DNA of 52,686 nt from JBBKWX01 sp037969175 (GTDB lineage Bacteria; Bacteroidota; Bacteroidia; AKYH767-A; JBBKVM01). A model generated the notes under the pieces. It saw only the letters and a list, made by a program, of their open reading frames with translations, was not told where the DNA came from and searched no databases. Positions 40,710 to 49,705 of this stretch are shown here, piece by piece. The stretch is taken from contig JBBKWX010000017.1 of assembly GCA_037969175.1 (NCBI GenBank), positions 1 to 52,686 of the forward strand, read 5' to 3'. A program made the translations under genes and the position numbers. Each line of letters begins with the position of its first letter. Position 1 is the first letter of the stretch.

Positions 40710-42587
40710 TCAGGCTAATTGAGTATCTACAGGTTTTCCGAAAATTCGTATCACTCCAAAAAGAATTATAAATCCAATTGGATAAGTTATGTACCAACCC
40801 ATACCATAGTCGGCAAGTTTGGTGCAAACCAGCATGCTTACTACTGCTACTACAACCGCATAAGGTAATTGGGTTCTGACGTGGTCGACGTGCGGACAAG
40901 AGCTTGCCATAGAACTTAAGATTGTCGTATCAGAAATTGGAGAGCAGTGATCTCCAAAAACGGCTCCTGCCAGAACAACTGAAACTACGTTGTAAAAGAT
41001 GCGAAAGATCTCCGGTTCCGGTAATCCTGCAACATGACAAATGTTCCATGCCAGTGGAAGTACAATAGGGTAAAGAATCGTCATTGTTCCCCAGGAAGTT
41101 CCTGTTGAAAATGCTGTGATAGCTGCAAGCAAGAAAGTGATTTCTGCTATCCAGTAAGGGCTAATTTTATCTGATAGTATATTGCTTAAAAAGCTTGCGG
41201 TATGTAGGTCTTCAGTAACTTTTCCCAGTGACCAGGCCAATACAAGTACAGAGATTGCAGGGACCATGGTTTTGAGACCATCCAGCAAAGTTTCAAATGC
41301 TCTTGCTACACTCATTATCTTACTGGATATTGAAAGCAGCATAGCCATAAATACACCGGATGCACTTGCCCAGATCAATGCCTTATATGAATCTGCATTT
41401 CCAATGGTCTCGCTTAATTTTCTTGCAAAGGAAATATCCGTTTGGGCCCAGATCTCTGCAGTATAACCGGTACTGATCAATCCAATAATAACTACTGATA
41501 TCAATGTTAATACTGGTAACAATGCATTGAGCCAATTATGTTTTATTCCCGGTATAGGTTCAAGTGCTTTGAGTGCATCATCAACTTCTGCTCCGCCGCG
41601 AAGTTCGTCTCCTTCAGTTAACCTGCCGGTGGTTCTTGCCCGCCTTTCTGCTTTCAGCATAGGACCGAAATCACGTTTGGAAAAGATCAACATGAGCATG
41701 AATCCCAAAGTCAGGATTGGATAAAATGAAAATTGAAGAGAATTCAGAAAAACGGAGTAGGCGCTTTCATTCAGAGTGATAGTTGTAGTGTCTGCATTTA
41801 CGGCATCTATAGCTTGTTGTATAAATCCAAGTTCAGCTCCGATCCAGGTTGTTATGAATGCAATAGCGGCAACAGGAGCAGCTGTTGAATCGACGATATA
41901 ACTTAATTTTTCTCTGCTTATTTTTAGTTTGTCCGTTACAGGGCGCATTGTATTTCCTACAACCAAGGTGTTTGCATAATCATCAAAGAAGATCAGGACA
42001 CCCAAAAGCCAGGTAATGAATTGGCCCATAACAGGCGTTTTCGCATAAGGCGCAAGCTTATCCACTACACCCTTCATTCCTCCGTTTCTCGAAATGATGG
42101 CTACCATACCACCTATCAGCATTGAGAACAAAATAACCGAAACGTGCGATCTGTCAGCAATTGAATCAACTACATAGGTATCTATTGAACGGACAAATGC
42201 CACTACCCATGAAAGTGGGGAAAATCCCTGAAGGATCAAGGCTCCGGAAAATATTCCAACAAAAAGTGAAGAGATCACTTCTCTGAATATTAAAGCCATT
42301 AGAATAGCCAGTAATGGTGGGATAATTGAAAACCAAGCAGGGATTTCCCGAACAACACCCTCCTTTGTAATTATAAATTTACCGTCTTCATAAACAAACT
42401 TTTCTGTCAGTTCATCGCTCGGTTCAGCCGATTCAATTGTAAGGCCTACAGTAGATGAATCAGAGCGTACATCTGCTTGATTTGAAATTATTGTGTCTTG
42501 TGCCTTTACAAGTTGAAAAGTACCTGCAAACAAAACCAAAACAAGAAAAAGCAATTTTAATGATTTTTTGAATTTGATATTTTTCAT
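40710..42587 (-). CDS. NhaC-family Na+/H+ antiporter with signal-like N-terminus
   Basis: 625 aa. Residues 1-29 look like a cleavable signal (LKLLFLVLVLFAGTFQLVKAQ), then a soluble stretch of about 40 residues and some 11 membrane helices. NhaC blocks: FFDDYANTLVVGNTMRPVTD, VDSTAAPVAAI, STGTSWGTMTILYPI and GDHCSPISDTTILSSMASSC, the last with the conserved Asp-His and cysteine. Some NhaC paralogues move amino acids or organic acids. ATG 42587 is chosen over an ATG 18 bases upstream because the signal core then starts properly. Confidence 0.9.
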   Translation of the reverse strand: MKNIKFKKSLKLLFLVLVLFAGTFQLVKAQDTIISNQADVRSDSSTVGLTIESAEPSDELTEKFVYEDGKFIITKEGVVREIPAWFSIIPPLLAILMALIFREVISSLFVGIFSGALILQGFSPLSWVVAFVRSIDTYVVDSIADRSHVSVILFSMLIGGMVAIISRNGGMKGVVDKLAPYAKTPVMGQFITWLLGVLIFFDDYANTLVVGNTMRPVTDKLKISREKLSYIVDSTAAPVAAIAFITTWIGAELGFIQQAIDAVNADTTTITLNESAYSVFLNSLQFSFYPILTLGFMLMLIFSKRDFGPMLKAERRARTTGRLTEGDELRGGAEVDDALKALEPIPGIKHNWLNALLPVLTLISVVIIGLISTGYTAEIWAQTDISFARKLSETIGNADSYKALIWASASGVFMAMLLSISSKIMSVARAFETLLDGLKTMVPAISVLVLAWSLGKVTEDLHTASFLSNILSDKISPYWIAEITFLLAAITAFSTGTSWGTMTILYPIVLPLAWNICHVAGLPEPEIFRIFYNVVSVVLAGAVFGDHCSPISDTTILSSMASSCPHVDHVRTQLPYAVVVAVVSMLVCTKLADYGMGWYITYPIGFIILFGVIRIFGKPVDTQLA

Positions 42588-42617
42588 AATCAAGCTTTGA
42601 ATCAAATGTAATAAAAA

Positions 42618-43964
42618 TCAGTTCTTGGATCCGGGAGCTAAAAAGAAATGCTCGCAATGCAATGTCAACTTCTGAAAGTTTCCTTTTAAAATAGATCGGG
42701 GAATAAATACAAACATGATAGCTGTCAGAAAAGGAAGAGCGGGTATCTTATATCTAACCATAGCACCGACTATCGGTGTAACCAATCCTATCAATACAAA
42801 TAAGCCAATAATGAATGTGATCATAAAGGCCATGTATTTACTATTAAATTTTTCGGATTTGAAGTTGAATGCCGCGAACAGGATCAGTATTACAAAAAAT
42901 AAATTTTCGAAAGCTGCTACCAGCATTAAAATATTTTTGCTTTCCCAAAGGAAGGGTCTTAACAAAGTATTAAAGAAAGCAATAGGGCTATTTATTAATA
43001 CACTCAGAGGAGATGAAGTTAATAGCGGAATCTCAATAGCACTTCCTGCCTGGAACACTTCCGCAACTTTTATAAAATCGTTTTGTTTTCTTGCAACAAT
43101 TTCAAATACATTAAAATCAAGTGGTAAATAGGATATTAGCAATGCAAATAGATACAGAAAGGAAAAACTACCTCCTATGATCAAGACGATTTTTTTCCTC
43201 CATTTTTGCATCATTATAATAGCCAGGATAGCCGGAATCAGAACAATCAGAATATAAAATTTAAGATACATAGATAGTATCATAGCTAATAAGGCAAGTA
43301 AAATATTGCCTCGTTTTTTTGAATTTAATCGATCAGGAAACTGAAAAATAAAGTATACCAGATAACCAAAACCAAGCATCAATATAGGTTCCTTCAGTAT
43401 TCCGGATGACCAGAATAAAACAGATGGTAATAAAAATACGGAGATCAAATTTCCACTTACTGAGTTTGGGAAAGCGATGTTCAGTGATCGGAATAAATAA
43501 AGCTGACCAATGAATCCAATAAAACAAAACATAATAATATGAACCAGAAAACTTCTTTGGGAGAATAACATCAAAAATGCATTGACCCTAATTACGATCC
43601 TGCTATCATTGTATACATTGTCTTCTAATGGTTTTACCCAAAGATTCATGGAATCATAATAATTCTGGATCACCGGATCATCATCATCTATCCCTGTCAA
43701 CATGCGAATATAGATGCCGGGATCAATTTTCAATGTTGAATACATGATACTGGCATCATCAAAATAATTGAATGAATCGCTGGTATTACGTGGTGTATAA
43801 TAGAAGCTGTAAATAGCCCACATCATTAAACCGGCAATGATCTTTATGCTGAATAATGTAATGATACCTTGCTTGCTAAGGCCGGTAAATTTTAATATCC
43901 TGTTTGATGACAGAATTAAAAAAAGGAAAAGTGTAATTACTATGGCTGCAATTATGCTCAACAC
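42618..43964 (-). CDS. Polytopic membrane protein, GT-C-like, unknown function
   Basis: 448 aa with about ten membrane helices and a first external loop of about 75 residues holding acidic motifs (TPRNTSDSFNYFDDAS, TGIDDDDPVIQNYYD). This layout, with Asp-rich first loop, resembles lipid-linked sugar transferases of the GT-C kind or O-antigen polymerase-like proteins. I do not recognise a specific family. It is 30 bases before NhaC on the same strand, so probably the first gene of the unit. Confidence 0.6.
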   Translation of the reverse strand: MLSIIAAIVITLFLFLILSSNRILKFTGLSKQGIITLFSIKIIAGLMMWAIYSFYYTPRNTSDSFNYFDDASIMYSTLKIDPGIYIRMLTGIDDDDPVIQNYYDSMNLWVKPLEDNVYNDSRIVIRVNAFLMLFSQRSFLVHIIMFCFIGFIGQLYLFRSLNIAFPNSVSGNLISVFLLPSVLFWSSGILKEPILMLGFGYLVYFIFQFPDRLNSKKRGNILLALLAMILSMYLKFYILIVLIPAILAIIMMQKWRKKIVLIIGGSFSFLYLFALLISYLPLDFNVFEIVARKQNDFIKVAEVFQAGSAIEIPLLTSSPLSVLINSPIAFFNTLLRPFLWESKNILMLVAAFENLFFVILILFAAFNFKSEKFNSKYMAFMITFIIGLFVLIGLVTPIVGAMVRYKIPALPFLTAIMFVFIPRSILKGNFQKLTLHCEHFFLAPGSKN

Positions 43965-44047
43965 AGATGTTCGGATTTAGAGCGTAAAGTTAGCAATGCA
44001 GGTCAAATGAGAGCAACCTAGACGATGAAGATTCCGCATTATTTTGT

Positions 44048-44055
44048 TAATTTTG
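44048..44055 (+). promoter_or_regulatory. -7 promoter box of purL
   Basis: TAATTTTG, exact TAnnTTTG, 19 bases before the purL ATG. No clear -33 element. Confidence 0.65.
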
Positions 44056-44074
44056 GACAAAATCTGAAAAGAAA

Positions 44075-46309
44075 ATGACTAGTGCAACAACAGAATCCCT
44101 GACAGACATCACAACAGCAAAAAAACTAGGTTTATTGGAAGCAGAGTTTAAAAGGATCTGTGAAATAATGGGCAGAACTCCAAATTTTACAGAACTCAGT
44201 ATCTTTTCTGTGATGTGGTCAGAGCATTGTTCATACAAAAATTCAATTGTTTGGCTTAAGACTTTGCCCAAAGACGGGCCTCATATGCTTGCGAAAGCAG
44301 GAGAAGAGAATGCAGGCTTGGTAGATATTGGGGATGGATTAGGATGTGCATTCAAAATAGAGAGTCATAATCACCCTTCAGCTTTAGAACCTTATCAGGG
44401 TGCAGCAACAGGAGTAGGAGGGATCAATAGAGATATATTTACTATGGGCGCCCGTCCGATAGCTCAATTAAATTCGCTTCGTTTTGGGAACCTGAAACTG
44501 GATCGGACGAAATGGCTTGTAAAAGGAGTTGTTAAAGGTATTGGCGATTACGGTAATGCATTTGGCATTCCCACTGTTGGCGGAGAAGTATTTTTTGATG
44601 ATTGCTACACGGTAAATCCTTTGGTGAATGCAATGTCGGCCGGAATTGTAAAAGCAGGTGAAACTGCTTCCGCTACATCCTATGGTGTAGGTAATCCGGT
44701 ATACATTGTTGGATCGGCTACCGGGAAAGATGGTATCCATGGTGCTACATTTGCCTCCGGGGATCTGCATGCGGATAGCCACGAAGATCTTCCTGCTGTT
44801 CAGGTTGGGGATCCTTTTCAGGAAAAATTGTTACTGGAAGCGAGTCTGGAAGTGATCCAGACCGGTGCTGTTATTGGCATGCAGGATATGGGAGCTGCCG
44901 GGATCACTTGTTCAACTTCTGAAATGTCAGCCAAAGGCGAACATGGAATGAAGATCTGGTTGGATAAAGTTCCTACCCGCCAGAAAGACATGCTGCCCTT
45001 CGAAATTTTGCTTTCTGAATCTCAAGAGCGGATGCTGATCGTAGTAAAGAAGGGAATGGAAAAAGAGGTTGAAGCTGTTTTTGAAAAGTGGGATCTGAGA
45101 TGTGAATGTATTGGAGAGGTAACAGAAGGAAACAGAATACAATTCTATTTGCATGATGAATTGGTTGCAGATGTTCCGGCTTTTGATCTTGTTCTGGGAG
45201 GTGGTGCACCCGTTTATCACAGAGAATATACAGAGCCGGCATATATGAATGCCAATCGCTCATTCAATATGAATAGCATACCTGTTCCGGAGAATCTTAA
45301 GGATGTTGCCGTTCATTTGGCTTCGCATCCGAATATTGCTTCTAAGAGATGGATCTTTGAACAATATGATTCAATGGTAGGCACGCTGAATATGAGCACC
45401 AATGCTCCTTCTGATGCCGCTATTGTGGAGATCCGCGAAACCAATAAAGCGATCGCTCTTACCGTGGATTGCAATGCCAGATATGTATATGCAGATCCTG
45501 AGCAAGGTACTGCTATAGCCGTTGCAGAAGCTGCAAGAAACATTGTTTGTTCAGGTGCAGAGCCTTCAGCAATAACCAATTGTTTAAATTTCGGAAATCC
45601 CTACAACCCGGAAGTATATTGGCAGTTTGTTCATGCTATTAAAGGCATGGGCAAAGCTTGCGAATTTTTCAAGACCCCTGTTACCGGTGGGAACGTCAGT
45701 TTCTACAATCAAAGCAGTGATGAAGGACCTGTTTTCCCAACTCCGACGATAGGGATGCTGGGGATTATGGCTGATAAAAATAATAGGATGACACTTGATT
45801 TTAAAAAAGAAGGTGATCTGATCTATATGATAGGAAGTTCTGTTGCTGATATTGCATCATCGCAATATCTCGTATCCTGGCATAATGTAAAGAATAGTCC
45901 TGCCCCGGCTTTTACTTTGGAGGAAGAAGGAAAAGTACAGTCAGCAGTATTGAATTGTATTTATGAAGGCTTGATCAAATCCGCACATGATGTTTCTGAT
46001 GGAGGGTTATTTATTACTCTTTTGGAATCAGCAATTGTAAATAAATTAGGTTTCCAGATCTCATGTGATCCTGCCATCAGACAGGATGCATTCTTGTTTG
46101 GTGAAAGCCAGAGCAGAGTCATCGTAAGTGTGAGCCCTGAGAAGCAAGATCTTTTTGTCGAATATCTCTCAACACATGAAGCTGAATTTTCTTTATTAGG
46201 TGAAGTTTCTGTTGGAGAATTGATAATTGATGATCAAAGTTTTGGTTCTATTGAAGAATTTTCTGTGCATTACAATGATAGCTTAGGAAAAATTTTATCC
46301 TCTAACTAG
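44075..46309 (+). CDS. purL: Phosphoribosylformylglycinamidine synthase, subunit PurL
   Basis: 744 aa small-type PurL (fourth step of purine synthesis; needs PurQ and PurS, not in this window). Key blocks: MWSEHCSYKNS (catalytic His), FKIESHNHPSALEPYQGAATGVGG, MGARPIAQLNSLRFG, GNAFGIPTVGGEVFFDD, GMQDMGAAGITCSTSEM, and GGNVSFYNQ with the second-domain DVSDGGLFITLLES. Length fits the type. An ordinary housekeeping gene followed 8 bases later by mtgA. Confidence 0.97.
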   Translation: MTSATTESLTDITTAKKLGLLEAEFKRICEIMGRTPNFTELSIFSVMWSEHCSYKNSIVWLKTLPKDGPHMLAKAGEENAGLVDIGDGLGCAFKIESHNHPSALEPYQGAATGVGGINRDIFTMGARPIAQLNSLRFGNLKLDRTKWLVKGVVKGIGDYGNAFGIPTVGGEVFFDDCYTVNPLVNAMSAGIVKAGETASATSYGVGNPVYIVGSATGKDGIHGATFASGDLHADSHEDLPAVQVGDPFQEKLLLEASLEVIQTGAVIGMQDMGAAGITCSTSEMSAKGEHGMKIWLDKVPTRQKDMLPFEILLSESQERMLIVVKKGMEKEVEAVFEKWDLRCECIGEVTEGNRIQFYLHDELVADVPAFDLVLGGGAPVYHREYTEPAYMNANRSFNMNSIPVPENLKDVAVHLASHPNIASKRWIFEQYDSMVGTLNMSTNAPSDAAIVEIRETNKAIALTVDCNARYVYADPEQGTAIAVAEAARNIVCSGAEPSAITNCLNFGNPYNPEVYWQFVHAIKGMGKACEFFKTPVTGGNVSFYNQSSDEGPVFPTPTIGMLGIMADKNNRMTLDFKKEGDLIYMIGSSVADIASSQYLVSWHNVKNSPAPAFTLEEEGKVQSAVLNCIYEGLIKSAHDVSDGGLFITLLESAIVNKLGFQISCDPAIRQDAFLFGESQSRVIVSVSPEKQDLFVEYLSTHEAEFSLLGEVSVGELIIDDQSFGSIEEFSVHYNDSLGKILSSN

Positions 46310-46317
46310 TTCGTTGA

Positions 46318-47016
46318 ATGGCCAAGGGAGGGTTCTTTCGTAAAGCGGGCAGATTAATGCTCAAGGTTATCTTGTGGTTTCTTGCAATCAGTATAGGATC
46401 AACTATCTTATTTAGATTTGTTCCTATTCCGGTTACACCCCTCATGTTGATCCGGGTGGTAGAGCAGATCTCAGATAATAAAAAGATCAAACTGAAGAAA
46501 GATTGGGAAAGTCTTGACAATATCTCAAAACATTTACCACTGGCAGTAATTGCAGCTGAAGATCAATTATTCATGGATCATAGTGGTTTTGATATGAAGG
46601 CCATTGAGAAAGCTATTAAACACAACAAAAAAAAGAAGAAGATCAAGGGAGCATCCACGATCAGTCAGCAAACGGCTAAGAATGTATTTCTATGGCCGGG
46701 TAGAAGCTGGTTGAGAAAAGGTTTTGAAGTTTACTTTACTACATTGATAGAATTGATCTGGGGTAAACGCAGGATCATGGAAGTCTATCTGAATGTGATT
46801 GAAATGGGTGATGGGATTTACGGAGCTGAGAAAGCAAGTCGCTTATTTTATGGAAAGCCTGCAATCAGAATGAGTGCTTCCGAAGCAGCCGGAATAGCAG
46901 CTGTTTTGCCTAACCCCAGAAGATGGTCGCCGGCTAAACCCACTTCCTATATACAAGGAAGAAAAAGTTGGATTTTGAGAAACATGAATAATTTAGGGGA
47001 TCAGGGATTTGATTAA
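46318..47016 (+). CDS. mtgA: Monofunctional peptidoglycan glycosyltransferase
   Basis: 232 aa, GT51 family. One N-terminal membrane helix (LMLKVILWFLAISIGSTILF), then the active-site block VIAAEDQLFMDHSGFDMKAI with catalytic Glu, KGASTISQQTAKNVFLW, GKRRIMEVYLNVIEMGDGIYGAE and SEAAGIAAVLPNPRRWSP. It polymerises lipid II without transpeptidation. Eight bases after purL; its stop overlaps the convergent barrel gene by 4 bases. Confidence 0.95.
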   Translation: MAKGGFFRKAGRLMLKVILWFLAISIGSTILFRFVPIPVTPLMLIRVVEQISDNKKIKLKKDWESLDNISKHLPLAVIAAEDQLFMDHSGFDMKAIEKAIKHNKKKKKIKGASTISQQTAKNVFLWPGRSWLRKGFEVYFTTLIELIWGKRRIMEVYLNVIEMGDGIYGAEKASRLFYGKPAIRMSASEAAGIAAVLPNPRRWSPAKPTSYIQGRKSWILRNMNNLGDQGFD

Positions 47017-47534
47017 AACCCCATACTAAATCCAATGCGGATAATTGGATTTACATAGGGTGAATAAATTGTTTGATTCAAATTCCATAATGCACTCATC
47101 TGAACAGATGAATTTTCCCCCAGTCTTTGCCTGAGGCCTCCACCTGCAAGTAAACTGCCTATTTCTATTCTTCTCCGGTTATTATTGAAATCTATTATTT
47201 CTCTGCTCAGTACTTCGTATTCTATATGTGTGAATATATTATCTGTGATCAGAAATCGATTAAATACCCTGCCTCCATATATACTCGTAGAGAAATCGAT
47301 CCGCTTTTCGCTGTAATAAATATAGGTTGCACCAACGCCAACTGATACACGGTCTGTTAATTTATATCCAACCAATGGACTAATATCGAAATATGTAAAT
47401 GTTCCAAATTGAGCTCCTAAATTTCCTCCGTAGTAAAAGCGGTTTTTTTTCTCCTGTGCCGATAAAGAGAAACTTGAAAGACACAAAAGTGTCATTAATA
47501 AAATAGAGATCTTAATTGACAAAATAGATTTCAT
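47013..47534 (-). CDS. Small outer-membrane beta-barrel protein, unknown function
   Basis: 173 aa; signal peptide ends at LSSFSLSAQ. Eight short amphipathic strands (FYYGGNLGAQFGTFTYFDISP, DRVSVGVGATYIYYS, FTHIEYEVLS, NPIIRIGFSMGF) and the C-terminal Phe suggest an 8-strand OmpA/OmpW-like barrel. No specific family recognised. Upstream is the palindrome ATTTGAT-AC-ATCAAAT. Confidence 0.75.
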   Translation of the reverse strand: MKSILSIKISILLMTLLCLSSFSLSAQEKKNRFYYGGNLGAQFGTFTYFDISPLVGYKLTDRVSVGVGATYIYYSEKRIDFSTSIYGGRVFNRFLITDNIFTHIEYEVLSREIIDFNNNRRRIEIGSLLAGGGLRQRLGENSSVQMSALWNLNQTIYSPYVNPIIRIGFSMGF

Positions 47535-47545
47535 TCTTGATTCAA

Positions 47546-47561
47546 ATTTGATACATCAAAT
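47546..47561. promoter_or_regulatory. Palindrome upstream of small barrel gene
   Basis: Perfect palindrome ATTTGAT-AC-ATCAAAT, 11 bases before the ATG of the small barrel gene; a possible operator covering the transcription start. Confidence 0.4.
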
Positions 47562-47627
47562 CTTCAACGGAAAGATAAGCGTCTAAATTATCCTGAAATG
47601 ATTTTGATCTGAAGATTGATATAATGA

Positions 47628-49589
47628 TCAGGCTTCTACCAGATCAGGTGTAGATTCTGTTTCTATGAAATACATATCCACTTCGCCTATGTTTTTTGCA
47701 GAGATCTTTCCTCTGTAAGCACAGCTGTAGTCATTCTTTATTAACTCGAACGTAGAAGCTGAAATATTGATCTTACCGGGAACTCCATTGCTTTCCATCC
47801 TGCTTGCGATATTCACGGTGCTACCCCAAATATCATAAGCATATTTCGTTTTTCCAACGACCCCTGCTACAACAGGTCCTGTATGAATTCCAATTCGAAT
47901 ATCCCAGGGAACTAATCCTTTCAATTGTTGTCTGGTATTTTTCTCTTTGATAAAGTTTTGAATATCGAGTGCTGCTCTTACCGCATTTAATGGGTGATCT
48001 GTATCCGGAGTAGGGATACCACCGGCACACATATAAGCATCTCCAATAGTTTTGATCTTTTCAATATTATGTTTATCCATAATATCATCAAATGCATTAA
48101 AATATTCATTCAGTTCTTCTACCAATTCATTTGGAGATAAGCCTTCTGCAATCTTTGAAAATTCCTTGAAATCAGTAAATAATACAGTCACACTATCATA
48201 ATATCGAGGAGTGGCCTGCCCGTTTTTTTGTAATTCGTCTGCTACTTCAGCAGGTAAAATATTTAGCAGTAAACTCTCGATTTCATCTTTCTGTTGATCG
48301 AGTATTTGATTGATCTTGACTTTCTCTCTGTAGTTTTTGAAGAGTATAAATACGATAGCTATTACCATCAACAAACCAATCAAGAATGCATTCTTTGCGA
48401 ATCGTTGTCTTTCCAGATCCAGGTCTTGTAACTCTTTATCTTTTGTCAGGATTTCAATCTGGCCTTGTTTCTTTTCAATTTCATAATTAAATGTAAGACC
48501 GGATAATTTTTTTTCTATCTCGAAATTATATAATGTATCCTTGATTCCGGTTAATAAATTCTGATACTCATATGCATTCTTATAATCATTCAGCGCATGA
48601 TAAATATTAGACATTCCTTCATAAATATTCTTCAATTCATAACTGGCACCTACATCCAATGCAAGAATCTTGGCTTGCTGATATTTCTCTAATGCTTTTT
48701 TCTTATCTCCTTTTTGTTCGTAGGTGTTGGCTTGTCCAATTAAGGCCTGAGCCATATCAAGTTTTGCATTTAACCCTGCTGCAATTTCAAATGCTTCTTC
48801 CTGATAAGAAATAGCTTTATTATAATCTTTTCTAAGCGTATAAACTTTACCAATGTTATTTAGAGAATACGGTATATTTTCAGATCCGGCGTAGGCTTTA
48901 ACAGATCTTTCAAGATAGTTTAATGCAGATACATCATCTCCTTTTTCAAGATACAGCTCACCTAGATTTACAGTTGTAGTGCCGATAGCATCATTGTCTT
49001 TGATAGCTTCTGCAAGTGGCAATGCTCTTAAATAGTACTCGAGAGCTCTGTCATGGGTAGCTTTTTTGTTGAAATAAACGGCACCAATATTTATTAATGC
49101 TGTTGTAACTCTTAAAGTATCACCTGTTTCTTCAGATACTTTTAAAGAACGGATATAATGATCCAATGCATTTACATCATCTGCCTGATTAAAATAGATT
49201 GCACCTATATTACTTAGCATATTGGCAACACCTACTTTGTCATTCAGGCTTTCAAAAACTTTGAGAGATTGATTCCAATTATCAAGCGCTTCTACATATT
49301 GGCCCTGGAGATAATATGCAATTCCGATATTCTTTAATGAGTAGGCTAAACCATTTTGATAATCCAATTTTTCAGAAAGTACTTTTGCTTGTTCCCCAAA
49401 TTTTATTGAACTATGCGGGGCAGAACCAAAGTATTTTTTGCTCAATGTCAATAAGGTATTGACCTTGTTTGTATCCGGTTTAGACTTCACAAGTACAGCC
49501 ATAAGACTGTCCGTCTCAGCATCGGCAGATGAAAAGAATGGAGACAAAGCGAAAAGAAAAGCTAGAACTATAAATTTAAAACGATACAT
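47628..49589 (-). CDS. TPR-containing adenylate cyclase (class III)
   Basis: 653 aa. Signal peptide (MYRFKFIVLAFLFALSPFFSSADA), then about seven tetratricopeptide repeats (ALDNWNQSLKVFESLND, ALDHYIRSLKVSEETGD, ALEYYLRALPLAEAIKD and others), a coiled segment, one membrane helix (NAFLIGLLMVIAIVFILF) and a cytoplasmic cyclase domain. Metal Asp in VTVLFTDFKEF and IGDAYM; adenine-specifying Lys in EKIKTIGDAY and Asp in AYDIWGSTVNIASRM, with the Asn and Arg for catalysis. So ATP to cAMP is likely, sensed through periplasmic TPRs. ATG 49589 is preferred over one 33 bases upstream, which precedes the signal. Confidence 0.92.
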   Translation of the reverse strand: MYRFKFIVLAFLFALSPFFSSADAETDSLMAVLVKSKPDTNKVNTLLTLSKKYFGSAPHSSIKFGEQAKVLSEKLDYQNGLAYSLKNIGIAYYLQGQYVEALDNWNQSLKVFESLNDKVGVANMLSNIGAIYFNQADDVNALDHYIRSLKVSEETGDTLRVTTALINIGAVYFNKKATHDRALEYYLRALPLAEAIKDNDAIGTTTVNLGELYLEKGDDVSALNYLERSVKAYAGSENIPYSLNNIGKVYTLRKDYNKAISYQEEAFEIAAGLNAKLDMAQALIGQANTYEQKGDKKKALEKYQQAKILALDVGASYELKNIYEGMSNIYHALNDYKNAYEYQNLLTGIKDTLYNFEIEKKLSGLTFNYEIEKKQGQIEILTKDKELQDLDLERQRFAKNAFLIGLLMVIAIVFILFKNYREKVKINQILDQQKDEIESLLLNILPAEVADELQKNGQATPRYYDSVTVLFTDFKEFSKIAEGLSPNELVEELNEYFNAFDDIMDKHNIEKIKTIGDAYMCAGGIPTPDTDHPLNAVRAALDIQNFIKEKNTRQQLKGLVPWDIRIGIHTGPVVAGVVGKTKYAYDIWGSTVNIASRMESNGVPGKINISASTFELIKNDYSCAYRGKISAKNIGEVDMYFIETESTPDLVEA

Positions 49590-49658
49590 AGGCTTTTTCT
49601 GCTCAGACAATGTACGAAACATTTTTTATTTCAATGTTGATTGATAGTTCTTTAAACA

Positions 49659-49687
49659 AATAAGGGGAGCATTTAGCTCCCCTTATT
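49659..49687 (-). terminator. Hairpin terminator after subtilase gene
   Basis: Perfect 12-base stem AATAAGGGGAGC / GCTCCCCTTATT with a 5-base loop, about 20 bases after the subtilase stop on the minus strand, followed by a T-rich stretch (TGTTTAAAG). It separates the subtilase from the cyclase promoter. Confidence 0.75.
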
Positions 49688-49705
49688 ATCTTGACTTTTA
49701 AAAGA

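Noticed and set aside
43965..44074. tRNA or small RNA in the gap before purL
   Set aside because: No cloverleaf or CCA end and no stable hairpin; only the purL -7 box is supported.
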